From: Campylobacteraceae bacterium
Lineage (GTDB): Bacteria > Campylobacterota > Campylobacteria > Campylobacterales > Sulfurovaceae
NCBI GenBank assembly: GCA_027056485.1
Contig: JALUKQ010000031.1
Coordinates: 30,950 to 94,949 of the forward strand
DNA: 64,000 nt
Reading direction: 5' to 3'
This document shows, one piece after another, positions 1 to 11,340 of this stretch; within the stretch, counting starts at the first letter, position 1; every line of letters starts with the position of its first letter. Position numbers and translations under genes: made by a program. The notes beneath the pieces were generated by a model. It saw only the letters and a program-made list of their open reading frames with translations, was not told where the DNA came from and searched no databases.

Positions 1-1661
1 TCAACTTCAGTATCTCCTTTAATTGGAACATTAATAGTATAAATTTGGCTATTTCCATTAAGTGTAGCCGAACCTGAAATATTGGTATAGTCACTTGGTG
101 CTGTTGCATTGGTGACTACTTGAGTACTATTACCATCTAGTACTTGGTAGTCAAAAGAGACACCTGAGCCTGCTTCTCTATCTAATGCAACAGTAAAAGT
201 TAGATTGGTAGTGCTAGAATTTCCCTCTTTTATCTTTTCATCTGATATATATAACGTAGATTCATCATCATTAATAATCGTACCAATAACAACACTACTA
301 TCAACAATAGCATTAGTAGCATCTACCAATTTTAAAGAAAAACTCTCATTATTCTCTATATCTGTATCACCCTTGATTTTCATAATAATAGAGCTACTAC
401 TAGCATCTTTAGGAATTAAAATCGTCAAATTATTATCTAAAATATAATCCTCATTGGCTGTAGTGTTTATGTCTGTAATTTCATAGTGAAGTAGAATATT
501 TTCAACAGCAGGTTTACTTAAATTAATAGGGAAAATTAAATCGGTTATACCACTATTACCTTCTATAATATCAAGAGCATTTGCTAGGCTAACTGTAGGT
601 TCTCCACACCCTAAACTTTCAACTGTTACAGTAACTCCCTCTCTTACAACAGAACCATCACTTGTAAATTTCATAGTAACAGAAGAACCATCAACAATTA
701 AATCATTTTGATTATTTAAATTACCACTATATTCATATTCCACACCATTTTCATCAATAATATAAAGGTAATCATAATCCTCTTCTGTCTCTCCATCAAA
801 TGAAATTTTTAACCCAGAAGCATTAGGAATAGAGATATTTTTTTGAACATTAAGGCTATTCTCATACTGAGAGTGGGTTGTCCCCTCAACCCACGAGTTA
901 CTATTCGTTGAGAAACTATAAGTACCACAATCCTTACTTGTATTATTATCACTAATCAAAGGAGCTATATCATCATATTCAAATGAAAACTGTATTAGCC
1001 TATGAGCATCATTGTTATATGGATTATAATATTGTCCATAAGCATTATCATTCTGTACTCTAGCATAAATACTTGAACTGTTTTTCCAAATAGCTCCTGC
1101 TCGACAAGACAACTCCGTTAGTGTTGCACTATCGTTACAGTTACCGTCATTTTTACCTCTTAGTTTTACATCATACTCATTATCATAAAACTCTCCTGAT
1201 TGTAATAATACATCACTATCACTACTAATCAATGTTTCAAGAGGATTTTTATAATAGACGTCATCTGTTTCAGTACCTCCGTTATCATTACTATCAAGGT
1301 CAAAGTTTGTTACCGTTAGCATATCAACATTAATAGGAGAGAGAGTACCTTGTTTTACAACAGTGAATTTTAAGTCCATAGAAGCAATATTATTACTATA
1401 ATCTCTGTCTCTAATATGAAAACTAACTACTCCATTTTGTGTATCTACACAAGCACCACCAAGATAGTCATTATCTTCGTCTGTGACCTCTAAAATGATA
1501 TCTAAATTATCCCCATTATAAGAGGTTTTTGTTCCAAATCGATAAGTTGCAGTGGAACAATCATGTCCACTTAAAATTGTTTTACTTCCATCTAAGACAA
1601 TACTTACCCCAAAAGAGGCTTGTATCGTTAAAAAGAACATGATTAATATTCGCAATAACAT
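1..1661 (-). CDS. Calx-beta domain secreted protein (partial; C-terminus beyond window start)
   Basis: Minus-strand frame open from ATG at 1661 to the window edge (absent from the ORF track because it runs off the end). Starts MLLRILIMFFLTIQASFG (signal peptide); near the edge reads VIGTIINDDESTLYISDEKIKEGNSSTTNLTFTVALDREAGSGVSFDYQ, a Calx-beta signature. Confidence 0.85.
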   Translation of the reverse strand, partial: MLLRILIMFFLTIQASFGVSIVLDGSKTILSGHDCSTATYRFGTKTSYNGDNLDIILEVTDEDNDYLGGACVDTQNGVVSFHIRDRDYSNNIASMDLKFTVVKQGTLSPINVDMLTVTNFDLDSNDNGGTETDDVYYKNPLETLISSDSDVLLQSGEFYDNEYDVKLRGKNDGNCNDSATLTELSCRAGAIWKNSSSIYARVQNDNAYGQYYNPYNNDAHRLIQFSFEYDDIAPLISDNNTSKDCGTYSFSTNSNSWVEGTTHSQYENSLNVQKNISIPNASGLKISFDGETEEDYDYLYIIDENGVEYEYSGNLNNQNDLIVDGSSVTMKFTSDGSVVREGVTVTVESLGCGEPTVSLANALDIIEGNSGITDLIFPINLSKPAVENILLHYEITDINTTANEDYILDNNLTILIPKDASSSSIIMKIKGDTDIENNESFSLKLVDATNAIVDSSVVIGTIINDDESTLYISDEKIKEGNSSTTNLTFTVALDREAGSGVSFDYQVLDGNSTQVVTNATAPSDYTNISGSATLNGNSQIYTINVPIKGDTEV

Positions 1662-1809
1662 GCTAATCCTTTAATTTTATAATTAGATAATTATATTAAA
1701 GTTATCATAATATTATGTTTAAATAATAAAATAATTTTAATATATATATTTAATTTTAAATAAAGGTTTAGCTATTCCCTCTACTAAGTAGAGAAAGCTT
1801 TATCTCCTC

Positions 1810-4800
1810 TTACCAATCCATTTTCCCACTCTTATCTACTTTGGGTTGTACTTTTAATACATTACCAGTTTTTCCTATACCTGTCCATTGTGAAGGATCA
1901 GAATTTGTACAGTTAACGGTATATTGAGATGGTTCAAATGCTAATACCGGATCTGTTGTAATGGTAATGGTTGAACTAGGAGTAGCATTAGGACAGCTAT
2001 TAAATACTTCGTTAACGGTACCATTTGCTCCATTATTTAGAGATATATTGTTTAACGGATTGGGACTAATGGTTACAATACTTGGTGTTGCTGTTAATCT
2101 TGTTACATTACCATCTAAGTCTCCATTATGTTTAGCAGAAATATACCAACCATTTTGCTCTCTTATTGTTCCTGCTATGTTAGAGTTTGCAATGACATTT
2201 CTGTCTGTACAATAGTTAGCAAGAGTCGTACCACAATAGATATCTACATTTAAAGGTGTTCTAACAAGAGGTGATAGGTTTATATTAACTCTTGGGTAGT
2301 TGTTTAAGTCTGATACCACTCTAGCAAAGTAGAAGTTTCTTACGTTGTTTGGGAAAATGCTAGTTCCACTAGGAATATGATTGTCTATTTGATAAGCTGA
2401 TGAGTTTGCATCGCTTGAGTTAACATCTATGTTATGAAATCTTACTTCAACTGGGTTAATAGGTTGCTGTAAAGTTTTATTTAGATTGTATCTCATATCT
2501 AGAGTCATGGTTCCATTTCTGTCATTTAAGAATCTATTAGAAGATATAGGAAGAATAGTATTAATTCTTCTAATAGTGTTGTTGAGATCAAAATTAGCCG
2601 GGTTGGGTTCATCATTAAATCTAATAATTCTTGAGAAGTTAACGGGGGTTATGTTATCTGTGGTGAATATATCTTGATTGGTTCCTTCCACTGAAACAGT
2701 TGTAGCATTTAAATTTAAAAGAAGATTGGTTGCTACACATCCTGCTGTAAAGTTAGAGGTTGCATTATTGTCTGTATTTTGAGCTGTGATATTTCCATCA
2801 AATGCAATGGCTACATTGTCATTGGTTGCATTGAGTTCCATCATGTAGATAAAGTCATTATGCCCTGCATTTTGTGGTAGGTTTAGCATATTTAAGTTTA
2901 CTGCAAAGTGGTCTGGTTGAAAGTTTACCTCTATATCATTTAGGTAAAGGTTAATATCACATCCTACTTTTAGAGTAGTATCAGCTGGTATTATTGTGCT
3001 ATTTGGTATACACCCTAAATGGCTACTATTTTGGTCAACATTTGTCCAGTTACTGTCTTTTAAGTCTAAAATAAATCTTCCTACATCGTTATGTGTAAAT
3101 CTTGCAGTATGATTTCCATCTTTAAACTTTATAGTATGTTTTAAAGGTTCTGTAAAAGCACAGGTTCCTGTAGTGTTAAGGTCATACTTTTTAACAAAGG
3201 TTTTGTTGTAATCAGTAGCTGGTAAAGAGCTTAGGTACTTTGTTGCTGTTGCTGTTAAGTTATAATCTTTATATCCTGCTGCTAGGCTTACTTTAGCTGG
3301 AGTGTTTTGACTACTTACTAGCTCTTTTGTTTTATCAAAAATAGATATAGAAAAATGTTCTGGACGAATTGCAAAGTTGTCTCTTGCATCGTCATATTTT
3401 GTCTCTGTTAAGTTGTTAAAACAGGTTTTCGCATCAGTTAAACACTCATGTTGAATAATATTTCCAGAAGCATCTTTTGGATAGGTTACTCTAAAGCGTA
3501 CATCTTCTGAAGCAGGTATAGGAGGGAATGAACTAGTTGATTGTTCACTTAAGTCATCACTAGGTGAGTTTTTATCGACTCCTGTTGAGATAAAATCAAA
3601 TCTACTTCTTTGATTTGCTGCATCTATATAAACATATCGTTCATATAAAGGATTATTTCCTTTTTTATTAATCAACTCTATTTTTACTGCTATTTTAGAT
3701 ATATTTTGTTCTGCAGAGAAGTCCTCTTTATAAAAGACTAATGAGTAGTCAAAGTCACGACCGACTATTTGAGTATACCACTCATTTCTTTCATAAGAAT
3801 TGATTGCATAGCTACCACTGTTGGTTCTCTCTATATTAAACTTCCCATGTAGAGGAGTAAACTCTGTTCCAAAATATATCATATAATCTTCAACCTCTCC
3901 ATCAAGCACAAATCCTGTTGGATTCATACTTGGTTGAGATGAAACTCTAGCTCTTAGATATGTTTTAGTATTTTCTGGTAAACCTGCAAGAAGTGTTATT
4001 GTTATAATATGCTCTCCTGCACTAAGTTTTGAACCTGAATTATAAACTAAGTCATCACCATTATCAAAAGTACCATTAATTTTTGTATCTATCCATATTT
4101 TCAGATAAGCCTCTTTTGAAAGTTTAACTTTCAGTTGATGAGTGCTTCCTGTTTTAAAATACTTTCCATTAATATCTGTCCCATCAATTAAAGTGACACC
4201 ATCGTCATCATCTTCTCCATTTAAATCATCACCATCAGCATTAACGGTATCATAAGAGCCTATATCATGGTCTATCTTGTCACCCAAATAGATACCATTG
4301 GCTATATTGTGCCATGTATTTTGATATTTTAAGAGAGCATCACCATAATCAGTAAAGAGAAGTTCAGCATTTAGACAGTTAGTTCCATCATTAAAGGTAG
4401 CAGCTTGTGAGTCAGAGAGGAAAGATTTTGCTCCTGTATGGGTATTGAACTCATAAAATCCACTACCTTGACTATCGTTAGCAAAAAAACGACCATTTTT
4501 ATCTGAAAAAGTAGAGTCAAACTCTCCACTATGAGCCTCTCCAACTTTAGTAACTATGCCTGTAGTGGTATCTATCTTGACAAACTGTCCACCATCAATA
4601 ATTCCATAAAGTAAACTACCATCAGGAGAGAGAGAAAAATCTTTTATATTAATACTTTCAGAAAGAGTTTTTTCAGTAACATTTTTATCATTAAGATTAA
4701 TAATATACATAGTATTAGTATCTATCCCCATTCCTGCCACATAGTAGTGTTCACTATCATAAACAGCACCAGCAAATAGCTGATAATCATCAAAAGTTGC

Positions 4801-7263
4801 AGGTAGAGCATTAACTTTTCCTAAATCTATAATCTTTCCAGTTTTACTAATCTTAATTAAATTTCGATAGTAGAGTCCATAGATATAGTTATCTTCTGGG
4901 TTATATCCAATAGCATTATATAGATTAGCCTCTCCCTCATCATCCATCACTTCAAATCTAAAAGGACTTGTACTCGTATCAATTTGATGTAACCACATCT
5001 TTCCTGTCTCTTCACTTCCTCTTTTTTTACTACTAGAGAGGTACATGTGTTCATCACAAGTAAATTGTTCTTCATTATGCTCATCATCATTTAAAATTGT
5101 AATAACAGTATTGTCTCTTCCAATTGTTAGATTGTGAGGGTTATCAATATAAAATGTAAAGTTTTCATTAGGTTCAATAAGCGTATCACCTACAATAGGA
5201 ATCATAATCGAGGCATTTGTCTCTCCTTCTAGAATAGTCAGCGTACCTATATTGGATATATAATCCTTGTCTTCGGTTGAGCTACTTCCATCTTGTGCCT
5301 CTCCATCATTAGTATAATAACCAATGGAACTATCAGCTAAAGCAGGAGCATCAAGGGTGAGAGTTATCTCTAAGTTTTTTTGAGAGCTATTTCCCTCTAC
5401 CACACTATAGCTATTGGAAGCTATTTGAATCTCAGGATACGAGCCATCATCATTAACAATATTACCAGTAATAGTTTGTGGACCTGAAATAGTAAGATTT
5501 ATCTCATTATATATATAAAGATAAAACTCCTCATCATCTTCTATATTAGTATCTCCATTAATTGTTACAGGAATAGTTATATTGGTCTCTCCTCCACTAA
5601 ATATATATCTCTCTTCATCTTCAATTCCAATATAATCACTATCGGCTACTTTAGCACTACCATCAAAAGTATAGTAGTCAAAAGATGAACCTGCCAATGC
5701 AGGGTTATCTAAGCTTAAAGTAAAGTTTAATGTTTTGGTACTACTATTTCCCTCTACAATATCATAAACAGACTTATCAAACTGTAGTGTTGCTAATGTT
5801 CCATCATCATTAATAATAGTTCCCTTAGCTCTATGTCCACTAACTACAATATGGTTTTCATTTTTAACTTTAAGATAGAAGAGTTCATCTTTTTCTACTT
5901 TAGTATCTCCATTGACTGTAACTTGAATATTAATATCTCTAGTTCCCACTGGAATATTATATCGAGTGGTTGAAATAGCCTCATAATCATTGTCTCCTGA
6001 CTGGGCCGTATCATCTTGAGTATAATAGTCAAAATAGCTATCTGCAATAGCATCAGAATCTAACTTACAGTGAAAATTAAGAGTTTTAGTTGAGCTATTG
6101 CCCTCAACCACCGATACATCTGCTGTTGAAAAGTCAACACTAGGAAAATTACCATCATCATTAAGAATCTCTGCTTCACTTATAGATTTAACAATAGAAC
6201 TACTTCCTAAAATAACCATTTTAACATTCTCATCATCTTCTACAACATCATCTCCAATAGTAGGAATGTTTACTATCTTCTCTGTATCTCCTGTTGTAAA
6301 AGTAACATGACCACTAACAGAACTATAATCCTCTCCTGCTATAGCCGAAGGAGAACTACCATCTTGTGAGTTATAATCTATAACTAAATCAGGCTCTCCT
6401 GCTGGATAGGGCTTTGCTAAATAGATATGACAAGCTACATTATTGCTCTCTCCTACATTTCCCTCATCAGCATCATCACAATCAACATATACTTCAATAG
6501 TATCATCGTCATCAATAGTTGCTGTTGCTTGACTATCTTCAATTGTTCCACTAGATATAGAGTCAATAATAACTTTAAAATCTTCTGTAGATTCAGGAGA
6601 AGTATCTCCTTTAATTGTAATTGGAAGTAAAACTCTATTATTACCTGCTGAAGCTGTAACTGTACCTCCTGAAACTCCCACATAGTCGCTTCCTGCATGA
6701 GCTGTATTATCTACAGTGTGATAGGTTACCGTAACATCAGATGGAAGATTTTGATTAAAATAAGCAACTAAATATAGGGTTTGGTCTGTATCTGTTTCAG
6801 TTACACCTTTATCATTAAAGGTTGTCAACTCCAATGGAGCTAAATCATCATCGTAAATAGTTCCCTCCCCTATACCATCTGTAACCTCATAAAACATAGA
6901 GTCTTCTGTAATTTCAACTGAAACATGCTCTGTAGACTCATGTATGGTATCATTTAGAACAGGAACACTTATAACTTTAGTTGTAGGGTCACCACTACTA
7001 AAAGTCACATCTCCTTCTGTATATGTATAGTCACTTCCTGCTGTAGCTGAACCATTATTTACTGTTTTATAATGAACAGTAACTGATGTAAATAAAATAG
7101 GAGATGACGATAGAGTAATAGTAAATTGTAAAGAGCTATCATACTCATGAACAGAAGAGGCATCAGAGATAGTAATATTTTTTTGCAATATACTATCAGC
7201 AAAAAGAGATGTAGAAAAAAAGAGTATCCATAAAAATAGGAATTTTTTTAAAAAAGTATGCAT
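1810..7263 (-). CDS. Large secreted protein: about six Calx-beta repeats, a beta-propeller-like segment, GEVED domain, MSHA/DUF6701-like C-terminal half
   Basis: 1817 aa ORF with signal peptide; repeated (V)VEGNSS...L, GDT.xE and I.NDDG/E motifs; GEVED-like YLRARVSSQP...GEVEDYMIYFG. Confidence 0.85.
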   Translation of the reverse strand: MHTFLKKFLFLWILFFSTSLFADSILQKNITISDASSVHEYDSSLQFTITLSSSPILFTSVTVHYKTVNNGSATAGSDYTYTEGDVTFSSGDPTTKVISVPVLNDTIHESTEHVSVEITEDSMFYEVTDGIGEGTIYDDDLAPLELTTFNDKGVTETDTDQTLYLVAYFNQNLPSDVTVTYHTVDNTAHAGSDYVGVSGGTVTASAGNNRVLLPITIKGDTSPESTEDFKVIIDSISSGTIEDSQATATIDDDDTIEVYVDCDDADEGNVGESNNVACHIYLAKPYPAGEPDLVIDYNSQDGSSPSAIAGEDYSSVSGHVTFTTGDTEKIVNIPTIGDDVVEDDENVKMVILGSSSIVKSISEAEILNDDGNFPSVDFSTADVSVVEGNSSTKTLNFHCKLDSDAIADSYFDYYTQDDTAQSGDNDYEAISTTRYNIPVGTRDINIQVTVNGDTKVEKDELFYLKVKNENHIVVSGHRAKGTIINDDGTLATLQFDKSVYDIVEGNSSTKTLNFTLSLDNPALAGSSFDYYTFDGSAKVADSDYIGIEDEERYIFSGGETNITIPVTINGDTNIEDDEEFYLYIYNEINLTISGPQTITGNIVNDDGSYPEIQIASNSYSVVEGNSSQKNLEITLTLDAPALADSSIGYYTNDGEAQDGSSSTEDKDYISNIGTLTILEGETNASIMIPIVGDTLIEPNENFTFYIDNPHNLTIGRDNTVITILNDDEHNEEQFTCDEHMYLSSSKKRGSEETGKMWLHQIDTSTSPFRFEVMDDEGEANLYNAIGYNPEDNYIYGLYYRNLIKISKTGKIIDLGKVNALPATFDDYQLFAGAVYDSEHYYVAGMGIDTNTMYIINLNDKNVTEKTLSESINIKDFSLSPDGSLLYGIIDGGQFVKIDTTTGIVTKVGEAHSGEFDSTFSDKNGRFFANDSQGSGFYEFNTHTGAKSFLSDSQAATFNDGTNCLNAELLFTDYGDALLKYQNTWHNIANGIYLGDKIDHDIGSYDTVNADGDDLNGEDDDDGVTLIDGTDINGKYFKTGSTHQLKVKLSKEAYLKIWIDTKINGTFDNGDDLVYNSGSKLSAGEHIITITLLAGLPENTKTYLRARVSSQPSMNPTGFVLDGEVEDYMIYFGTEFTPLHGKFNIERTNSGSYAINSYERNEWYTQIVGRDFDYSLVFYKEDFSAEQNISKIAVKIELINKKGNNPLYERYVYIDAANQRSRFDFISTGVDKNSPSDDLSEQSTSSFPPIPASEDVRFRVTYPKDASGNIIQHECLTDAKTCFNNLTETKYDDARDNFAIRPEHFSISIFDKTKELVSSQNTPAKVSLAAGYKDYNLTATATKYLSSLPATDYNKTFVKKYDLNTTGTCAFTEPLKHTIKFKDGNHTARFTHNDVGRFILDLKDSNWTNVDQNSSHLGCIPNSTIIPADTTLKVGCDINLYLNDIEVNFQPDHFAVNLNMLNLPQNAGHNDFIYMMELNATNDNVAIAFDGNITAQNTDNNATSNFTAGCVATNLLLNLNATTVSVEGTNQDIFTTDNITPVNFSRIIRFNDEPNPANFDLNNTIRRINTILPISSNRFLNDRNGTMTLDMRYNLNKTLQQPINPVEVRFHNIDVNSSDANSSAYQIDNHIPSGTSIFPNNVRNFYFARVVSDLNNYPRVNINLSPLVRTPLNVDIYCGTTLANYCTDRNVIANSNIAGTIREQNGWYISAKHNGDLDGNVTRLTATPSIVTISPNPLNNISLNNGANGTVNEVFNSCPNATPSSTITITTDPVLAFEPSQYTVNCTNSDPSQWTGIGKTGNVLKVQPKVDKSGKMDW

Positions 7264-7370
7264 AGATGTTCCTTTAAGAAATATAAATTATTACAATTAT
7301 AGTATTTTTTTAATTTCTTAAAGTTTAAATTAAAAATATAAATTAAAATTAATTTAATAATATTTAATAT

Positions 7371-8126
7371 TTATTTTTGTGTTATTTTAAAAGCCTCCCC
7401 AACAGCTTTTATAAAAGAGCTTCTAACTGCACCCTCTTCAAGAGCAGCATAAGCAGCAGCCGTGGTTCCACCAGGACTCATAACCGAGTCTTTTATAAGA
7501 GCAGGGTGGTTAGCAGCAATTAGAGGAGCAAAGCCTTTAAATAAAGAATTAGTGATGCCTACTGCATCGGGACGTTTCATCCCTTCTTTTACCAATCCAT
7601 CCATCATCGCCTCTGCAACCAGAGTAAGTAGAGCTGGTCCAGAACCAGCGATGGCAGTGGCTATGTCTACTTCTTTTTCAGAGTCAACCCAAAAGGTGTC
7701 TCCTATGGCATTAAAAATCTCTAAAGCTTCATCTTTTTTTGTATTATCCCCAGTTAAGACAGAGGTTGAAGAAGCAAATTTTGCAGCAACATTAGGCATG
7801 ATACGTATATGATTTTCTGCAGGAATATTCTCTTTTAAAGCCTCTAAAGTAGTTCCAGCTAAAACAGAATACACTGTATTTGCTTTACCTTTTAGTTGTT
7901 TGGAAACAGAAGAGAGTGCATACGGTTTAACAGCTAATAAGATGTTTTTATCAGTGATATCAAACTCATTTAAAGCATAAACATTAGCAGGAAATTTTTC
8001 TTTTATAGATTCAAGTTTAGAAATATCTCGTGCTACGAACTCTAAAGTGTATTTTCCATTTTGATTATTTAATCCATCAGCTATTGCCATTGCCATGGAA
8101 CCTGGTCCTATAATTGTTAATGTCAA
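7371..8126 (-). CDS. proC: Pyrroline-5-carboxylate reductase
   Basis: MTLTIIGPGSMAMAIADGL N-terminus; AGSGPALLTLVAEAMMDGLVKEGMKRPDA and SPGGTTAAAYAALEEGAVRS motifs. Confidence 0.93.
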   Translation of the reverse strand: MTLTIIGPGSMAMAIADGLNNQNGKYTLEFVARDISKLESIKEKFPANVYALNEFDITDKNILLAVKPYALSSVSKQLKGKANTVYSVLAGTTLEALKENIPAENHIRIMPNVAAKFASSTSVLTGDNTKKDEALEIFNAIGDTFWVDSEKEVDIATAIAGSGPALLTLVAEAMMDGLVKEGMKRPDAVGITNSLFKGFAPLIAANHPALIKDSVMSPGGTTAAAYAALEEGAVRSSFIKAVGEAFKITQK

Positions 8127-8218
8127 GTTAATATCCTTAAAGAGGTGATTTTAGGCGATTATAGCAAAATATAATAGAGTTTGAGGTATTATCTATTTTA
8201 AAATAATATATAAGGTTA

Positions 8219-8878
8219 ATGATGAAAATATTAATGAATGTTAAGCAAACAGTTACAGCTGTAATATTTGCAACACTTCTTTTAGGATGTAGCTCTAAAG
8301 ATACAGTAAATGAGTATGATAAACCAGCACTCTATTGGTATCAAGCTATTGTTAAAGGAATAGCATCATCGAACTTAGATAAGGCAGATAACTATTATAT
8401 ATCACTACGTAGTGAGCATATGCGTTCACCACTACTTCCTGAAGCAACCATGGAGTTGGCACAAGCACATATGGAAGACCATGCTTATATTATGGCTGAC
8501 TATTATCTTGATGAATATTTGAAAAAGTATGCTTCAGGTGAACGTATAGAACAGGCAAAGTTTTTAAAACTAAAAGCAGCATTTTTAGGTATTAAAGATA
8601 TCAATAAAGATCAAAAACTAATGATAGATACTTTAAATGATGTAGATACTTTTGTTAAAGCTTATCCTACATCATCCTATCTTCCTGTTGTTCAGACTAT
8701 AAAAGTACGATTAAATATGGCTCAATATATGTTAAATGAAAATATAGCAAGCCTTTATAGTCGTTTAGGAAAAGATAAAGCAGTTGCCATATATAGAGAT
8801 AAAAATGCAAATTCTCCACTAAATGTAGCCGATATAAAAGCTCCAAAAGTTGGAATATTAGATGCTATTTTTAACTAA
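8219..8878 (+). CDS. bamD: Outer membrane protein assembly lipoprotein BamD-like
   Basis: Lipobox LLLGCSS, TPR-like repeats, directly upstream of lon as in Campylobacterota. Confidence 0.8.
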   Translation: MMKILMNVKQTVTAVIFATLLLGCSSKDTVNEYDKPALYWYQAIVKGIASSNLDKADNYYISLRSEHMRSPLLPEATMELAQAHMEDHAYIMADYYLDEYLKKYASGERIEQAKFLKLKAAFLGIKDINKDQKLMIDTLNDVDTFVKAYPTSSYLPVVQTIKVRLNMAQYMLNENIASLYSRLGKDKAVAIYRDKNANSPLNVADIKAPKVGILDAIFN

Positions 8879-8894
8879 CTTAAAGAGATAATAT

Positions 8895-11330
8895 ATGCAG
8901 TTAAGTAATTATGAACCATTTCCTACGCAAATACCTGTGGTGATTGAAGATCACTTATTTCTTTATCCATTTATGATCAGTCCTGTGTTCTTAACCAAGA
9001 AAGAGGATATTGATGCCGTTACTTATGCTATGGAAAAAAACTCTCTTATTTTGTTAACTACGACCAAAGAGGGCTTTGAAGGCTCTCGTTTAGAGGAAGA
9101 TATTCATAGTATGGGTGTTATCGGCTCTGTTATGAGAAAAGTAAATCTTCCCGATGGTCGAGTAAAAATTCTTTTTCAAGGTTTGGCAAAGGGTGAAATA
9201 GCTGCACCTTTAGAGACAATGGAGATAGAAGATACAACTTTTCAAAGTTCTTTAATTCGTTTGATAGAGCAAGATGCTTACGATATATTAAAAGTTCAAG
9301 CTCTTGTAGATATTTTGAATGAAAAAATAAAGTTACTCTCAAAAGTAAATAATAATATACCTTCAGACCTTTTAAAGACTATTACCGAGACAGATAACCC
9401 TTACAGAATAGCTGATTTGGTCTCTTCGCTTTTAAAGCTTTCAAAAGCTGAAGCTTATGCTATTTATTCTGAAAATGATATTGAAACACGACTTATGGAG
9501 GTCATTGATATTATTATTTCTGAAATGGAATCAGCTAGAGTTGAGAGAGAAATTCGTTCTAAGGTACACACAAAGATAGAACAGACAAATAAAGAGTATT
9601 TTCTTAAAGAGCAGATAAAAGAGATTAACAAAGAGTTGGGTGTTGATGCTCAACGTGAAGAGGAGATGGCAGAGTTTAGAGAAAAAGTTGAAGCTCTAAA
9701 AGAGTATGTAGAAGAAGATACTTATAAAGAGATAACAAAACAACTTAATCGTTTTACTAGGATGCATCCTGATTCAGCAGATGCTTCTCAAATACAGAGT
9801 TATCTGGAGTGGGTTTTTGAACTTCCTTTTGGAAAAATAACCCAAAAAGATTTAAAAGTCTCAGAGGTTAAAAAAGCTTTAGATGATGATCATTTTTCGT
9901 TAGAAAAACCAAAAGAGAGAATAGTAGAGTTCTTTTCTGTTCGAGAGTTAGCTGAACAAAGAGAAATAACTTTAGAAGGAAGTTCTGGAACTATATTATG
10001 TTTCTCTGGACCTCCAGGTGTTGGTAAAACATCATTGGCAAACTCTATTGCTAAAGCATTAGGTCGCCCTTTAGTACGTATAGCCTTAGGTGGACTAGAA
10101 GATGTTAATGAGCTTAGAGGACATAGACGAACTTATGTTGGTGCCATGCCTGGACGTTTGGTACAAGGACTTATAACAGCAAAAAGCATGGATCCAGTTA
10201 TTGTTTTAGACGAGATAGACAAAGTAGGGCGAAGCAACAGAGGTGACCCTACGGCTGTTCTTTTAGAGATACTAGACCCTGAACAAAACAAAGAGTATCG
10301 TGACCACTATTTGAACTTTAATATTGATTTGAGTAAATCTATTTTTATAGCTACAGCAAATGATATAGGGCAAATTCCTGCACCATTACGTGATCGTATG
10401 GAATTTATCTCGGTTAATTCCTATACTCCTGGTGAAAAATTTGAGATAGCAAAACAGTACTTGATTCCTCAAGAGTTAAAAAAACATGCACTTAAAGTTG
10501 ATGAGTTTGAGATTACCTCTAATGCTTTGAAACTTCTTATAGATGAGTATACAAGAGAACCAGGTGTGCGTGGATTAAGACGTAAAATAGCAGGGCTTAT
10601 GAGAAAGTCGGCACTTAAACTTTTAGCAGATGATTCTTTATCTGTTGTGAAGATAAAGGTAAAAAATCTAGCAGAATTTGCAGATAAAAAAGTTTTTGAA
10701 GCATCAGCTATAGATACAAAACCTTTAGTAGGTGTTGTAAATGGTTTGGCTTGGACTGCTGTTGGTGGTGATGTTTTAAAAATAGAAGCCATAAAATTAA
10801 AGGGGAAGGGTGCTGTTAAGCTTACAGGTAGCCTTGGTGATGTGATGAAAGAGTCAGCTCATATTGCTTTTTCTGTGGTTAAAATTTTAATAGATAATAA
10901 AAAGCTAGAAGTTAATAAATCTATAATTCCTTTAAATCAAAAAGAGAAAGAGACGATAGAAAGCATTGATGAAAGTGAACTCTATAAACGTTTTGATTTA
11001 CATATTCATGTTCCAGAGGGTGCTACACCAAAAGATGGGCCAAGTGCTGGTATCGCCATGGCTGTAACCATTGCTTCTATTCTTTCCCAAAAGAAGATAG
11101 ATAATAAAGTAGCCATGACTGGTGAGTTAACTTTAACGGGTAAAGTTCTACCTATAGGTGGACTTAAAGAGAAGCTCATAGCAGCTTATAAGTCAGGAGT
11201 CACAAAAGCATTAATACCAGCTAAAAACTATGAACTTGATTTAGAAGAGATACCAGATGAAGTAAAAAAAGCTATCAATATTATTCCTGTTTCCATTATA
11301 GATGAGGTTCTAGAAGAAGCATTAGTATAA
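8895..11330 (+). CDS. lon: ATP-dependent protease Lon
   Basis: Walker A GPPGVGKTS, GGLEDVNELRGHRRTYVGAMPGR, catalytic GPSAGIAMAVTIAS and TGELTLTGKVLPIGGLKEK. Confidence 0.97.
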   Translation: MQLSNYEPFPTQIPVVIEDHLFLYPFMISPVFLTKKEDIDAVTYAMEKNSLILLTTTKEGFEGSRLEEDIHSMGVIGSVMRKVNLPDGRVKILFQGLAKGEIAAPLETMEIEDTTFQSSLIRLIEQDAYDILKVQALVDILNEKIKLLSKVNNNIPSDLLKTITETDNPYRIADLVSSLLKLSKAEAYAIYSENDIETRLMEVIDIIISEMESARVEREIRSKVHTKIEQTNKEYFLKEQIKEINKELGVDAQREEEMAEFREKVEALKEYVEEDTYKEITKQLNRFTRMHPDSADASQIQSYLEWVFELPFGKITQKDLKVSEVKKALDDDHFSLEKPKERIVEFFSVRELAEQREITLEGSSGTILCFSGPPGVGKTSLANSIAKALGRPLVRIALGGLEDVNELRGHRRTYVGAMPGRLVQGLITAKSMDPVIVLDEIDKVGRSNRGDPTAVLLEILDPEQNKEYRDHYLNFNIDLSKSIFIATANDIGQIPAPLRDRMEFISVNSYTPGEKFEIAKQYLIPQELKKHALKVDEFEITSNALKLLIDEYTREPGVRGLRRKIAGLMRKSALKLLADDSLSVVKIKVKNLAEFADKKVFEASAIDTKPLVGVVNGLAWTAVGGDVLKIEAIKLKGKGAVKLTGSLGDVMKESAHIAFSVVKILIDNKKLEVNKSIIPLNQKEKETIESIDESELYKRFDLHIHVPEGATPKDGPSAGIAMAVTIASILSQKKIDNKVAMTGELTLTGKVLPIGGLKEKLIAAYKSGVTKALIPAKNYELDLEEIPDEVKKAINIIPVSIIDEVLEEALV

Positions 11331-11340
11331 AGGAAATATT

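Noticed and set aside
205-447. 80-aa plus-strand ORF at the window start
   Set aside because: Antisense to the partial Calx-beta gene, which has convincing domain sequence.
1961-6698. Short plus-strand ORFs and the 81-aa minus ORF inside the Calx-beta gene
   Set aside because: Shadow ORFs of a clearly coding 1817-aa frame; no recognisable motifs.
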